A DNA stretch of 64,000 nt from Janibacter limosus NBRC 16128 (GCF_001570985.1 NZ_BCSS01000005.1:49778-113777), one strand, 5' to 3'. Numbered from the stretch's first letter, positions 27,393 to 36,357 are shown. Made by a program: numbers and translations. Notes: a model not told the origin generated them from the sequence alone.

Positions 27393-27398
27393 CGCGGG

Positions 27399-27914
27399 TC
27401 AGGACACCGCGTTCTTGGCCTGGAGGGCGGCCAACTTGGCCTCACGACGAGCCGTCTTGCGGGCATTGCGCGCGGTGCGCTCGACGCTCTCGCCGGCGAG
27501 CTTGGCGCGGTAGGCGACGCCGGGCTTGCCCTCGGTGTCGACCGCGGCCAGCATCAGGCCACCCATGAGGCTGGCGTCCTTGATGAACTGGGTCATCTTG
27601 CCGGCCTTGGCCTGCGGGTCGGACTCGGCCCAGAAGTTGTGCGTGGCCATCGTCGGGGCCAGCGTGCCCATGAGCACGGTGGAGGCCAGTCGCGGGAACT
27701 TGCCCGTGGCGAGCAGAGCGCCACCGGCGAGCATCGCGGCGCCGTTGGCACGCACGAGCAGCTCGGTGTCGTCGGGCAGCTGGGTCTTGCCGGCGAGCGG
27801 CTTGGTGACCGTCTCGGCGGCGGGTGCGTGGGCGCTGGGGTAGCGCAGGGCGTTGATGCCGCCCCAGATGAAGATGCCGGCCAGCATGGGGCGGGCGATG
27901 CGACGAACGATCAT
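27399..27914 (-). CDS. DoxX family membrane protein
   Basis: 171 residues from ATG 27912-27914, preceded on its strand by AAGGAGC. Four hydrophobic segments begin with ARPMLAGIFIWGGINALRYP. A Lys/Arg/Ala-rich cytoplasmic tail (RTARNARKTARREAKLAAL) closes the protein. DoxX-like proteins are small membrane proteins of uncertain function, in some cases linked to oxidative-stress complexes. It is divergent from the SRAP gene. Confidence 0.82.
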   Translation of the reverse strand: MIVRRIARPMLAGIFIWGGINALRYPSAHAPAAETVTKPLAGKTQLPDDTELLVRANGAAMLAGGALLATGKFPRLASTVLMGTLAPTMATHNFWAESDPQAKAGKMTQFIKDASLMGGLMLAAVDTEGKPGVAYRAKLAGESVERTARNARKTARREAKLAALQAKNAVS

Positions 27915-28002
27915 GACTGCTCCTTGTCGTCGTGGACAGCACCGGGAGGATCCCGGCGGATACACCTCTACCGTAGTCGGCCCGGCGGCCTAGGCTCGAG
28001 GT

Positions 28003-28917
28003 GTGTGCGGACGTTATGCGGCCACGGCCAACCCGGATGACCTGATCGAGGAGTTCGAGATCGACGCCGATCGGGTGGGTGATCCGGCGCGCTCGCTGCT
28101 GAAGTCGCCGCAGGACCCGCCGGCCGGCACCCCGGACTACAACATGGCGCCGACCAAGCAGGCTCCGGTCGTGCTCAGCCGTGCGCCCAAGGGGGACCCT
28201 TCGAGGCTCGGGCCCGGGGGCCCTCACACCTCAGGACACGGGGAGCGCCAGCTGCGACTGCTCACTTGGGGTCTGGTGCCGTCATGGGCCAAGGAGACCA
28301 AGGTGGGGCTGCGGATGACCAATGCCCGCGCGGAGACCGTGCTGGAAAAATCGTCCTTCGCCAAGGCCGCCGCGAGCCGGCGCTGCCTCGTGCCGGCTGC
28401 CGGTTGGTACGAATGGCAGCTCTCGCCGGTGGCGCGCGACCGCAAGGGCAAGCCGCGCAAGCAGCCCTTCTACATCCACCGGGGTGACGACGAGCCGCTC
28501 GCCTTCGCCGGGTTGTACGAGTTCTGGCGGGACAAGGCGATTGCCGACAACGATGACCCGGACGCGTGGCTGACCACCTTCACGATCATCACGACCGCGG
28601 CCGACCCCGGCATGGACCGCATCCACGACCGCCAGCCGCTCGTCCTGGAGCGTGAGGACTGGACACGTTGGCTCGACCCGAGCCTCACTGATCTCGCCGA
28701 GGTGGGGGAGCTGCTCGCCTTTGCCCGGCCCGGCCGCTTCGCCGCGTACCCGATCTCCACGGCGGTGGGCGCGACGCGCAACAACGGTCCGCACCTGCTC
28801 GACCCGCTGCCGGAGTCCGAGCTGGTCGGCGTCGTCGACCCCGAGACCGGGGAGGTCCTCGGCGACGTTGGTCGAGGTGCGACGAAGGAGCCTCGAGACC
28901 CGGAGCCGTCCAGATGA
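28003..28917 (+). CDS. SRAP-domain protein (YedK/HMCES type abasic-site DNA-protein crosslinker)
   Basis: 304 residues from GTG 28003. Cys2 (start MCGRY) becomes the catalytic N-terminus after Met removal. Other active-site elements are NMAPTKQAP, the glutamate in GWYEWQ, and the histidine in DRIHDRQPLVLERED. It crosslinks to abasic sites in single-stranded DNA to protect them. The last 18 residues (from GDVGRGATKEPRD) are encoded by a partial copy of the family-1 repeat, an unusual C-terminal add-on. It overlaps the next gene by 4 bp. Confidence 0.92.
   Translation: MCGRYAATANPDDLIEEFEIDADRVGDPARSLLKSPQDPPAGTPDYNMAPTKQAPVVLSRAPKGDPSRLGPGGPHTSGHGERQLRLLTWGLVPSWAKETKVGLRMTNARAETVLEKSSFAKAAASRRCLVPAAGWYEWQLSPVARDRKGKPRKQPFYIHRGDDEPLAFAGLYEFWRDKAIADNDDPDAWLTTFTIITTAADPGMDRIHDRQPLVLEREDWTRWLDPSLTDLAEVGELLAFARPGRFAAYPISTAVGATRNNGPHLLDPLPESELVGVVDPETGEVLGDVGRGATKEPRDPEPSR
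28865..28900. repeat. Family-1 repeat (partial) forming the SRAP C-terminus
   Basis: ACGTTGGTCGAGGTGCGACG leads into AGGAGCCTCGAGACC, a 36-bp shortened copy of the 44-bp repeat. It lies in frame inside the last 18 codons of the SRAP gene. Confidence 0.85.
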
Positions 28918-29546
28918 TCGAGGTCGTGACTGAGCAGGGGCCGGCCCGCGTCCACCTCACCCCGGCGAAGGGGGCCACGCGCGGCTCCCTCCTCCTCACC
29001 CATGGAGCCGGTGGCGGGGTCGATGCCACAGACCTCGCGGCGATCGCAGCGACCTTGCCGGCCCACGGCTGGCAGGTGGCGTTGGTCGAGATGCCGTGGC
29101 GGGTCGCGGGCAAAAAGGTGGCGCCCATGCCGCCCAAGCTCGACGCCGCGTGGCGCGAGATCGTCGCGCAGGTGCGTGACGACCTGGCCGAGCGGGTGAT
29201 CTTCGGCGGCCGCAGCGCAGGCGCGCGAGTGGCCTGTCGGCTGGCGGTCGAGCTGGGTGCCGACGGGGTGCTGGCGCTGTCCTTCCCCCTCGTGCCGCAG
29301 GGCAAGGGGGCGGACACGTCGCGCATCGGTGAGCTCGTGCTCCCGGTCGAGGCAGGGCTGCCGGTGCAGGTGGTGCAGGGCGCGCGGGACCCCTTCGGCT
29401 CACCCGACGCCGTCCGCGAAGCGCTCCGAGGAGCCCTGGGGGACGAGGCCCATGACGTGCGTGTCGACGCAGCGCCGGGGACGCACTCCTTCACCGGTGG
29501 CCAGGCCATCGCCGACCTCGTCGCCGCCTCGCTGGTCGAGGTGTGA
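28914..29546 (+). CDS. Alpha/beta-hydrolase of the dienelactone-hydrolase-like (KANL3/Tex30) group
   Basis: 210 residues. The early strand and oxyanion turn is LLLTHGAGGGVDATDL. The nucleophile elbow is GGRSAGARVA (Ser about residue 100). A late acid/histidine pair is suggested by VVQGARDPFGSP and APGTHSFTGG. It is coupled to the SRAP gene (ATGA overlap at 28914). Its final residues SLVEV and stop lie in a degenerate family-1 repeat. The substrate is unknown. Confidence 0.85.
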   Translation: MIEVVTEQGPARVHLTPAKGATRGSLLLTHGAGGGVDATDLAAIAATLPAHGWQVALVEMPWRVAGKKVAPMPPKLDAAWREIVAQVRDDLAERVIFGGRSAGARVACRLAVELGADGVLALSFPLVPQGKGADTSRIGELVLPVEAGLPVQVVQGARDPFGSPDAVREALRGALGDEAHDVRVDAAPGTHSFTGGQAIADLVAASLVEV

Positions 29547-29692
29547 ATGCCCGCTAGGGCGTGAGCCTCGAGACCGTGGTGACCGGGTCTCGAGGCTCAG
29601 CCGTGGACGGCTTCGCACCTCGACCAACGAGGGCGGCGGCTTCGCACCTCGACCAGCGAGGGCGGCGGCTTCGCACCTCGACCAACGAGGGC
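29530..29692. repeat. Cluster of family-1 repeats and a 30-bp tandem derivative
   Basis: A degenerate copy (29530-29575) contains the hydrolase stop codon. An inverted copy follows at 29585-29629. Its tail is then repeated three times with a 30-bp period (GGCTTCGCACCTCGACCA at 29609, 29639 and 29669). The cluster fills the gap up to the convergent PucR-type gene. Confidence 0.8.
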
Positions 29693-30891
29693 TACGAGCG
29701 ACCCAGCGCCAGCAGGATCGCCAGCACCTCATCAGGGTCATCGAGGCGCTCGCCGTACAGGTCGCGCACCTGGTTCATCCGGTAGCGCACGGTCTGGGGG
29801 TGCACGTGCAGGGACTCGGCGACGAGCTCGCGGCGTCCCTGCAGCAGCAGCCAGGCCCGCAGGGTCTCGGACAGCCGCTCGGCGGCGCCCTCGCCCACCT
29901 CCTCGAAGGGAGCCAGTGCCGCCGCGCGCAGATCGGCCAGGGCCGTGGGGTCGGCGTGCAGGACGAGCTCCGGCAGGAGGGCGTCGGCGTCGACGAGTCC
30001 GTCGCGCAGCGCGCGGGCGCGCACCGCCCGCGCATAGGACTCGTGGACGAGCAGCCACGGCCGGGCGGGGCCGATCGCCGCGTCGCGCCCGTCGAGCAGC
30101 TCGAGCAGCCGCTGTCTGGAGCGTCCGCCGCTGTCGGGGACGAGCAGCACGGCGCTGTCGGGCCCGGTGTCGCCGCTCCTGTCGGGGGCCGGCAGTCCTT
30201 CGGTGAGGGTCAGGGTCCGCGGGTCGAGGACGCCGGCGGTGGTGAGGAGCCGGCCCCGGGGGACGAGGACCGCGGTGAGGGTGCGGGGGGCGGTCCAGTG
30301 CGCGGCGGCCGCGGCGCTCTCGAGCTCGGCCTCTCCCGCCCCGATGAGCAGCCCGCGGGCCAGCCGGTCGAGGTGGACGATGCGGTCGCGCTCGGCGCTG
30401 CTCGTCTGCTGGTTGTGCCCGGCGACGGAGGCCGCGGACAGCTCGTCGATGTAGGTGAAGACGAGCTCGGCAAATCGCCCGAGCGTCGCGGCGTCCGCCC
30501 CGGCGGCGATCGCCTCGACCGACAGCTCGCGCCATGCCGCGCCCGCACCGACGCGGTAGGCCGACAGGAGCGCCTCGACGGGGCGGCCGTTGCGGGCTTC
30601 GGCCCGGCCGAGCTCGCTGGCGGCGGAGACGCCGACGCCGAGAGGCCCCCCTCGCGGCGCGGCGCTGGAGGCCAGCGAAACGAAGCTCTCGAGCGAGACC
30701 TGCACCGCCTTTTCGATCACCCGCCCCATGCGCCCCTGGAAGGGCACGTCGTAGGCGGGCACCTGCTCCATGACCTCGGCGACCACGAGTCGGGCGACCC
30801 GTGGCAGGTGGGATCGAAGGGAGGAGACCGTCGCCTCGTCGAGGGCGAGGTCCGCGGCGCGTTGCGCCGTGCGACCGACGTTGTCCGACAA
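29692..30891 (-). CDS. PucR-type helix-turn-helix regulator
   Basis: 399 residues. A long helical sensory region precedes a degenerate GGDEF-like middle. The C-terminal PucR/CdaR HTH_30 domain is LRAWLLLQGRRELVAESLHVHPQTVRYRMNQVRDL when read as consecutive segments, with the signature HPQTVRYRMNQV. It is divergent from the ferredoxin reductase/desaturase pair across 145 bp, a position that suggests control of fatty acid desaturation. The effector is unknown. Confidence 0.85.
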   Translation of the reverse strand: MSDNVGRTAQRAADLALDEATVSSLRSHLPRVARLVVAEVMEQVPAYDVPFQGRMGRVIEKAVQVSLESFVSLASSAAPRGGPLGVGVSAASELGRAEARNGRPVEALLSAYRVGAGAAWRELSVEAIAAGADAATLGRFAELVFTYIDELSAASVAGHNQQTSSAERDRIVHLDRLARGLLIGAGEAELESAAAAAHWTAPRTLTAVLVPRGRLLTTAGVLDPRTLTLTEGLPAPDRSGDTGPDSAVLLVPDSGGRSRQRLLELLDGRDAAIGPARPWLLVHESYARAVRARALRDGLVDADALLPELVLHADPTALADLRAAALAPFEEVGEGAAERLSETLRAWLLLQGRRELVAESLHVHPQTVRYRMNQVRDLYGERLDDPDEVLAILLALGRS

Positions 30892-30942
30892 GGGGTTTCC
30901 TCCTGGGTGGGTGGCTTCGAGGCTTAGCCAGTGTCATGACTG

Positions 30943-30993
30943 TACTCACGTTTTGTCTCGTGCGAACAATCTTATGGGTGAAATCCTACTCAC
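30943..30993. promoter_or_regulatory. Direct repeat TACTCAC in the regulator/desaturase intergenic region
   Basis: TACTCAC occurs at 30943-30949 and again at 30987-30993, starts 44 bp apart (about four helical turns). The second copy forms an imperfect dyad with GTGAAATC upstream of it. The region between is AT-rich for this genome and is the likely divergent promoter. Whether the PucR-type regulator binds here is inference. Confidence 0.35.
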
Positions 30994-31036
30994 AAGGGAC
31001 ACAGTGGCGGCAGGGTTGAGGCGAGAGGATGGAGTC

Positions 31037-32176
31037 ATGACAACAACCGCATCTCGCTTCGAGGCTCGCCCGCTGCGCGGACCCGCACCTCAGCGAACGG
31101 GTACCGCCGCGGTCCGCGACACTGCTGCGCGGATCTTGCGCGGCTTGGCCACGCCGGTCGTCCCCGAGGACTACCTCGATCTCTTCGCCCCCCTTCGCTC
31201 TGGTGCCGACCTGCGCGGCCGCATCGTCTCCGTCATCCCCGAGACCCGCGACGCCGCCACGATCACCATCCGCGCCGGCCGGGACTGGCAGGGTCACTCG
31301 CCCGGTCAGTACATCCGCGTCGGTGTCGACGTCGACGGCCGCCGCCTGTGGCGCGCCTACTCCCTGACCTCCGACACGAGTGCCCGCGACGGTCTGATCT
31401 CGATCACCGTCAAGGCGATGCCCGACGGTCTGGTCTCCCGGCACCTCGTGCACCACACGCGGCCGGGCACGATCGTCCAGCTCGACCAGGCGACCGGCGA
31501 CTTCATGCTCCCGCAGAGCGTGCCGCCCAAGGTCCTCTTCCTCACCGGTGGCTCCGGCATCACGCCCGTCATGGGCATGATGCGCAACCACGACTTCGAC
31601 GGGCTGGACGTCGTCCACGCCCACTCCGCACCGACGGCCGACGACGTGATCTTCGCCAAGGAGCTGGCCAGCCCCGCTCCCGGCGTGCGCGTCATGGTGC
31701 GCCACACCGACGACGAGGGCATGTTCACCCCCGACCAGCTCGACGAGCTCGTGCCCGACTGGCACGACCGCGAGACCTGGATCTGCGGCCCGGCACCGAT
31801 GCTCGACGCCTTCGAGACCCACTACGAGGCCGCGGGCAAGAGCGAGCTGCTCCACGTGGAGCGCTTCCGCCCGACCATCGTCGAGGCCGGCGAAGGGGGC
31901 ACTGCCTCCCTTCGTGTCGGCAGCGACACCAAGACCCTCGAGCTCGACGGCGCGACCACGATCCTCGACGCCGCCGAGGACGCCGGCGTCCTCATGCCGA
32001 GCGGGTGCCGGATGGGCATCTGCTTCAGCTGCGTGCTGCCCATGACCGACGGCGCCGTGCGCGACCTGCGCACCGGCGACCTGACCACGACGACTCCCGA
32101 TGACCCCGCGGTCAAGGTGCAGACCTGCATCTCCGCCGTCGCGGGTTCCTGCACCATCGAGACCAAGGAGAAGTGA
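31037..32176 (+). CDS. Ferredoxin reductase with C-terminal 2Fe-2S domain (desaturase electron donor)
   Basis: 379 residues from ATG 31037 with an upstream GGATGGAG. The FAD domain has RAYSLTSD; the NAD(P)H domain has [16 protein letters not shown] and [12 protein letters not shown]. The C-terminal plant-type 2Fe-2S cluster is [13 protein letters not shown] with a fourth cysteine in [12 protein letters not shown]. It passes electrons from NAD(P)H to the desaturase encoded 3 bases downstream, as Rv3230c does for DesA3. Confidence 0.93.
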   Translation: MTTTASRFEARPLRGPAPQRTGTAAVRDTAARILRGLATPVVPEDYLDLFAPLRSGADLRGRIVSVIPETRDAATITIRAGRDWQGHSPGQYIRVGVDVDGRRLWRAYSLTSDTSARDGLISITVKAMPDGLVSRHLVHHTRPGTIVQLDQATGDFMLPQSVPPKVLFLTGGSGITPVMGMMRNHDFDGLDVVHAHSAPTADDVIFAKELASPAPGVRVMVRHTDDEGMFTPDQLDELVPDWHDRETWICGPAPMLDAFETHYEAAGKSELLHVERFRPTIVEAGEGGTASLRVGSDTKTLELDGATTILDAAEDAGVLMPSGCRMGICFSCVLPMTDGAVRDLRTGDLTTTTPDDPAVKVQTCISAVAGSCTIETKEK

Positions 32177-32178
32177 CC

Positions 32179-33414
32179 ATGACTGCCACTCTCGAGCGCA
32201 CGACGGACGCCCGCATCACCGGCGGCATGTCCGATGTCATCCACACCCACGTCAATCTCACCGAGTCGCCGATCTCGCACCTCACCCCGGAGCGGATCGA
32301 GGAGCTCGGTCGCGAGCTCGACGGGATCCGCGCGTCCGTCATGGACTCGCTGGGCGAGGCCGATGCCCGCTACATCCGCCGCGTGATCAAGGCGCAGCGC
32401 TACCTGGAGATCGGTGGCCGCGCGGCCCTGTTCTTCTCCGGCAACCCGATCGCCTGGGTGGCCGGGACGGCCGCGCTGAGCGCGTCCAAGATCCTGGACA
32501 ACATGGAGGTCGGGCACAACATCATCCACGGCCAGTGGGACTGGATGCGCGACCCGAGCATCCACTCCTCCACGTGGGAGTGGGACAACGTCACGCCGGC
32601 GGACCACTGGAAGAGCAGCCACAACCAGGTGCACCACACGTACACCAACGTCGTCGGCCACGACAACGACCTGGGCTACGGCATCATGCGTGTCGACGAC
32701 GCGCAGAAGTGGTACCCGGGCTACCTGATCCAGCCGATCACGCAGTTCATCAATGCCACGCTCTTCGAGTACGGGATCGCCGCGTACGACCTCGAGCTCG
32801 GCAAGAACTGGAAGACCCGCAAGGACAACCCGGAGTGGATGTTCGAGGCGAAGAAGGTCGTCAACAAGATCAAGAAGCAGGCCGGCAAGGACTACCTGCT
32901 CTTCCCGCTGCTGTCGGGGCCGAACTTCCTGTCGACCCTCGGCGCCAATGTCGTGGCCAACCTCGTGCGCAACTACTGGACGCACTCGGTCATCATGTGC
33001 GGCCACTTCCCGGCGGGCGTGAAGACCTTCACCAAGAACTCGATCGACGGTGAGACCCGCGGCGAGTGGTACCTGCGCCAGATGCTCGGCTCGGCCAACA
33101 TCACCGGCTCGACGCCGATGCACATCGCCACCGGTCACCTGAGCTACCAGATCGAGCACCACCTCTTCCCCGACATGCCCAGCCGCCGCTACCCGGAGAT
33201 CGCCCCGCGCATCCAGGCGCTCTTCGCCGAGTACGGCCTGGAGTACGTCTCCGGCTCGCTGCCCAAGCAGGTCGGCTCCGCGTGGAGCGAGATCATCCGC
33301 CTGTCCCTGCCCAACGACACCTCGCTGAGGCAGACGATCGGCATCCTGCGCACGTCCGGCATGAAGGGCCTGAAGGCCCGCGCCCGCGCCACCCGCTTCC
33401 AGCTGGCGGCCTGA
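32179..33414 (+). CDS. Membrane acyl-CoA/acyl-lipid fatty acid desaturase
   Basis: 411 residues. ATG 32179 follows AAGGAG (32165-32170) at good spacing and is preferred to GTG 32173. The three histidine boxes of the di-iron site are [25 protein letters not shown] and [19 protein letters not shown]. Hydrophobic segments lie between boxes two and three. The family inserts a cis double bond into acyl chains, probably at delta-9 as in DesA3. It forms an operon with the reductase. Confidence 0.93.
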   Translation: MTATLERTTDARITGGMSDVIHTHVNLTESPISHLTPERIEELGRELDGIRASVMDSLGEADARYIRRVIKAQRYLEIGGRAALFFSGNPIAWVAGTAALSASKILDNMEVGHNIIHGQWDWMRDPSIHSSTWEWDNVTPADHWKSSHNQVHHTYTNVVGHDNDLGYGIMRVDDAQKWYPGYLIQPITQFINATLFEYGIAAYDLELGKNWKTRKDNPEWMFEAKKVVNKIKKQAGKDYLLFPLLSGPNFLSTLGANVVANLVRNYWTHSVIMCGHFPAGVKTFTKNSIDGETRGEWYLRQMLGSANITGSTPMHIATGHLSYQIEHHLFPDMPSRRYPEIAPRIQALFAEYGLEYVSGSLPKQVGSAWSEIIRLSLPNDTSLRQTIGILRTSGMKGLKARARATRFQLAA

Positions 33415-33430
33415 CGCAGGGTGCTCGCCA

Positions 33431-33508
33431 ACGGCCCCCTTCGCCGGTTGGAGGTATACGCGCTGACGAAAGGTCAGCAAGTATGCGTCCACCGGTAAAG
33501 GGGGCCGT
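33431..33508. repeat. 78-bp imperfect hairpin downstream of the desaturase
   Basis: The left arm starts ACGGCCCCCTTCGCCGGTT and the right arm ends CCGGTAAAGGGGGCCGT. The centre is GCTGAC-GAAAG-GTCAGC (33462-33478). Most of the 36-bp arms can pair with a few mismatches. It begins 16 bp after the desaturase stop, so it may end that transcript. Confidence 0.7.
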
Positions 33509-33512
33509 GTGC

Positions 33513-33557
33513 GTGGAGGTGTACCCGCGGGTGATTCGTCGGCGCGCATCCCTCCAC
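33513..33557. repeat. Second inverted repeat before the galE end
   Basis: GTGGAGG (33513-33519) and CCTCCAC (33551-33557) are perfect arms around a GC-rich 31-nt loop. It sits between the 78-bp hairpin and the convergent galE stop and could act as the galE terminator. Confidence 0.45.
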
Positions 33558-33580
33558 CCCCGGGTCGAAGGGGGATCCCC

Positions 33581-34597
33581 TCACGCGGGATAGCCCTGCG
33601 GGTTGGCCTCCTGCCAGCGCCACGTGTCGGCGCACATCTGCTCGATGGTGCGCGTTGCGCGCCAGCCCAGCTCGGCCTCGGCGCGGGCCGGGTCGGCGTA
33701 GCAGGCGCCCAGGTCGCCAGCCCGTCGGCCGACGATGTCGTAGGGGACCGGGCGTCCGCTCCCGGCCTCGAAGGCGGCGACCATCTCCAGCACGGATGTC
33801 CCGTGGCCGGTGCCGAGGTTCCACTCCCTGACCTGCAGGTCAGGGTGCGCCTCGAGGTACTGGAGGGCGGCGACGTGGCCGGCGGCGAGGTCCTCGACGT
33901 GGATGTAGTCGCGCAGGGCGGTGCCGTCCGGGGTGTCGTAGTCGTCGCCGAAGACCTGGAGCCGCTCGCGGCGACCGACGGCGACCTGGGAGATGAAGGG
34001 CATGAGGTTGTTGGGGATCCCCTGCGGGTCCTCTCCGATCCGTCCTGAGGGGTGCGCGCCCACGGGGTTGAAGTAGCGCAGCAGCGCGACCTGGACCGAC
34101 CCGGTGGCGGCCACGTCGCGCAGGATCTGCTCCTGCATGACCTTGGTCCAGCCGTAGGGGTTGGTGGACGCGGTCGGCAGCTCCTCGGGCATCGGGACGC
34201 GGTCGGTCTCGCCGTAGACCGTCGCCGATGAGGAGAAGACCAGCGTTCGCACGCCGTGTCGCTCCATCGCCCGCAGGATCGCGAAGGTCGTGCCGAGGTT
34301 GTTGTCGTAGTACTCGAGCGGGATCTCGCTGGACTCGCCGACGGCCTTGAGCCCGGCGAAGTGGATCACCGCGTCGAAGTGACCGTCGGCGAAGAGCGCG
34401 GACGTCTTGTCGGTGTCGCGCAGGTCGAAGGCGTGGCTCTCGATGCGCGTGCCGGTGAGCTCCTCGAGGCGCGGGAGGACCGAGGCTCGGGAGTTGACGT
34501 GGCTGTCGGCGATGACGGGCTCATGGCCCGCCGCGACCAGCTGGACGACGGTGTGGGAGCCGATGTACCCGGCTCCGCCGGTGACGAGGACGCGCAT
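33581..34597 (-). CDS. galE: UDP-glucose 4-epimerase
   Basis: 338 residues. The NAD-binding motif is VTGGAGYIGSHTVVQL at the N-terminus. The catalytic Ser and YxxxK are in FSSSATVYG and NPYGWTKVMQE. GalE-specific segments include LRYFNPVGAHPSG and GDDYDTPDGTALRDYIHV. It interconverts UDP-glucose and UDP-galactose. It stands alone here but could supply UDP-galactose for the polysaccharide locus farther on. Confidence 0.94.
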   Translation of the reverse strand: MRVLVTGGAGYIGSHTVVQLVAAGHEPVIADSHVNSRASVLPRLEELTGTRIESHAFDLRDTDKTSALFADGHFDAVIHFAGLKAVGESSEIPLEYYDNNLGTTFAILRAMERHGVRTLVFSSSATVYGETDRVPMPEELPTASTNPYGWTKVMQEQILRDVAATGSVQVALLRYFNPVGAHPSGRIGEDPQGIPNNLMPFISQVAVGRRERLQVFGDDYDTPDGTALRDYIHVEDLAAGHVAALQYLEAHPDLQVREWNLGTGHGTSVLEMVAAFEAGSGRPVPYDIVGRRAGDLGACYADPARAEAELGWRATRTIEQMCADTWRWQEANPQGYPA

Positions 34598-34622
34598 GCC
34601 GTCAGCCTAGACGCCCGCCCCA

Positions 34623-34694
34623 CGCTGGCTGAGGAGGTTGCGCAGCGACAGGCAACGCTGGCTGAGGAGGTCGCGCAGCGACCGTCTCGAAGCC
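34623..34694. repeat. Family-2 hairpin repeat, two tandem copies
   Basis: CGCTGGCTGAGGAGG followed by a (T)CGCGCAGCGA hairpin core occurs at 34623-34649 and 34656-34694 (starts 33 bp apart). The second ends CCGTCTCGAAGCC. In reverse complement it has the same plan as the repeats inside the PPTase gene. It occupies the gap between galE and rsrA. Confidence 0.75.
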
Positions 34695-34698
34695 CCCC

Positions 34699-35001
34699 TC
34701 AGCCCTCGGTGGAGATCTGCCGTACCTGCGTGACCTCGGACCAGGACCCGTCGTCGCAGATCGTGGTGATCCGCTGCATGATCGTGGCTCGCAGCCGTGG
34801 GGGAGCGGGCTCGCAGGCACAGGAGCGCTGCACGATCTCGCGCAGCACCTGGTCGAGGTCGCGCTCGGCGAGGCACGGGCTGCAGCTGGCCAGGTGCGCG
34901 CGCAGCGCCTGGGTGTCAGCCGGTGTCATCTCCCCGTCGACGTACTCCATCATCCGGTAGAGCGCCTGCGAGCAGTCCATGTTGGCGTCGTCGTGGCTCA
35001 T
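34699..35001 (-). CDS. rsrA: Zinc-binding anti-sigma factor RsrA
   Basis: 100 residues. The ZAS zinc motif is [11 protein letters not shown] (H-x3-C-x2-C), with upstream Cys in [19 protein letters not shown]. Disulfide stress releases zinc and frees the sigma factor. Its ATG overlaps the sigma factor stop by 4 bp (34998-35001). This is the standard SigR-RsrA arrangement of actinobacteria. Confidence 0.93.
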   Translation of the reverse strand: MSHDDANMDCSQALYRMMEYVDGEMTPADTQALRAHLASCSPCLAERDLDQVLREIVQRSCACEPAPPRLRATIMQRITTICDDGSWSEVTQVRQISTEG

Positions 35002-35648
35002 GCCTTGCTCTCCTTGGCGACGGCCATGCCGCGGTCGGCGGCATAGTCGGTGAGCATCTCGCGCAGCTGGCGTCGGCCGCGGTGCAGGCGCGACATCACG
35101 GTGCCGATGGGCGTGCCCATGATCTCGGCGATCTCCTTGTAGGCGAAGCCCTCGACATCGGCGAGGTAGACCGCCATCCGGAAGTCCTCGGGCAGCTCCT
35201 GCAGGGCCCGCTTGACCTCGCTGTCGGGCATGCGGTCGAGCGCCTCGACCTCGGCGGAGCGCAGCCCCTTGGAGGTGTGCTGCTCGGCCTTGTGCAGCTG
35301 GTAGTCCTCGACCTCGGGGGAGTCGGACTGCTTCGGTTCGCGCTGCTTCTTGCGATAGGTGTTGATGTAGGTGTTGGTGAGGATGCGGTACATCCACGCC
35401 TTGAGGTTGGTCCCGGGCCGGTACTGGTGGAACGCGGCGAAGGCCTTGGCGTAGGTCTCCTGGACGAGGTCCTCGGCGTCGGTCGGGTTGCGCGTGGTGC
35501 GCAGCGCCGCAGAGTACAGCTGGTCGAGCAGCGGCATCGCCTCGCGCTCGAAGCGCGCGCGTCGCTGCTCGGTGGTCTCGTCGGAGACGTCGACGGCAGC
35601 ATCGGCCGCGGCCTGTGCGGCCAGCTCGTCAGTGGTGGGATCAGTCAT
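34998..35648 (-). CDS. sigR: ECF sigma factor SigR/SigH (thiol-oxidative stress)
   Basis: 216 residues from ATG 35646-35648. Region 2 is [20 protein letters not shown] and [26 protein letters not shown]. Region 4 is [25 protein letters not shown] followed by [16 protein letters not shown]. It directs transcription of thioredoxin and mycothiol genes in relatives. An autoregulated GGAAT/GTT promoter could not be identified with confidence upstream. Confidence 0.94.
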   Translation of the reverse strand: MTDPTTDELAAQAAADAAVDVSDETTEQRRARFEREAMPLLDQLYSAALRTTRNPTDAEDLVQETYAKAFAAFHQYRPGTNLKAWMYRILTNTYINTYRKKQREPKQSDSPEVEDYQLHKAEQHTSKGLRSAEVEALDRMPDSEVKRALQELPEDFRMAVYLADVEGFAYKEIAEIMGTPIGTVMSRLHRGRRQLREMLTDYAADRGMAVAKESKA

Positions 35649-35796
35649 CGCACTCCACCCTAGCGGGGTGGCGGTGCGCTCTCCGGCGTGCAGTACGAGC
35701 ACCTGGACTCCTGTCCTCCGTGGTGGCCTTCCTGCGGTCCAACATCAGGGGGGAGGTCCCCATTCCCCGGCCCATGTTGGGCGAGGTGCGCCACAA

Positions 35797-35962
35797 CGTT
35801 GGTCGAGGTGTGACGAGCGCCAGCGAGGAGCCTCGAGACCAGACCTCGCGACCCCTCCGTTGGTCGAGGTGTGACGAGCGCCAGCGAGGAGCCTCGAGAC
35901 CAGCCTTCGCGACACCCACGTTGGTCGAGGTGTGACGAGCGCTAGCGAGGAGCCTCGAGACC
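35797..35962. repeat. Three tandem 44-bp family-1 repeats with a 61-bp period
   Basis: Copies at 35797-35840, 35858-35901 and 35919-35962 start CGTTGGTCGAGGTGTGACGA and end AGCCTCGAGACC. The two 17-bp spacers are also alike. Each unit can fold through GGTCGAGG/CCTCGAGACC and the central CGCTAGCG or CGCCAGCG. They fill most of the 367-bp gap between sigR and the GIY-YIG gene; the rest shows no gene. Confidence 0.88.
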
Positions 35963-36015
35963 GCCCCTGTGGACAGTCACCAGCGCCGTGACTCACCATC
36001 CGCTGAGATCAACCC

Positions 36016-36357
36016 ATGCCTCACGTCCACATCCTCCAGTGCGGGGACGGGTCCTACTACGTCGGAAGCACGCGCAATCTCGACGTCCGGATGCAGCAGC
36101 ACGCCATGGGGAAGGGGGCGAAGTACACGAGTCGTCGGCTCCCCATCACCCTGCTGTGGGCCCAGGAGACCGCGAGCATCGCCGAGGCCTACGCCTGGGA
36201 AAAGAAGATCCAGGGCTGGTCCCGGGCCAAGCGTGAGGCTCTGATGCGCGATGACTGGGGACGAGATCCAGCGGCGCTCGAAACGCCGCGGCGGTCAACC
36301 CACCGTTGGCTGAGGCGTGACGAGCACCCACGTTGGCTGAGGTGTGACGAGCGCTAG
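36016..36357 (+). CDS. GIY-YIG nuclease family protein with repeat-derived tail
   Basis: 113 residues. The GIY-YIG core appears as VHILQCGDGSYYVGSTRNLDVRMQQH, then KYTSRRLPITLLWAQE, then AYAWEKKIQGWSRAKREALM; that is the small UPF0213-like form. The last ~20 residues (HRWLRRDEHPRWLRCDER) and the TAG stop are encoded by one partial and one full family-1 repeat, so the ancestral C-terminus was probably lost or extended. The domain is a metal-dependent DNA-cleaving fold; its role here is unknown. Confidence 0.85.
   Translation: MPHVHILQCGDGSYYVGSTRNLDVRMQQHAMGKGAKYTSRRLPITLLWAQETASIAEAYAWEKKIQGWSRAKREALMRDDWGRDPAALETPRRSTHRWLRRDEHPRWLRCDER

Noticed and set aside
3970..35699. Shared 11-mer TGCAGTACGAG near 3970-3980 and 35689-35699
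   Set aside because: A single 11-bp match in 64 kb can occur by chance and the flanks do not align.
35797..35962. CRISPR-like array (three 44-bp repeats with 17-bp spacers)
   Set aside because: Spacers are too short and similar to each other, the repeat also occurs singly across the window in both orientations, and no cas gene is present.
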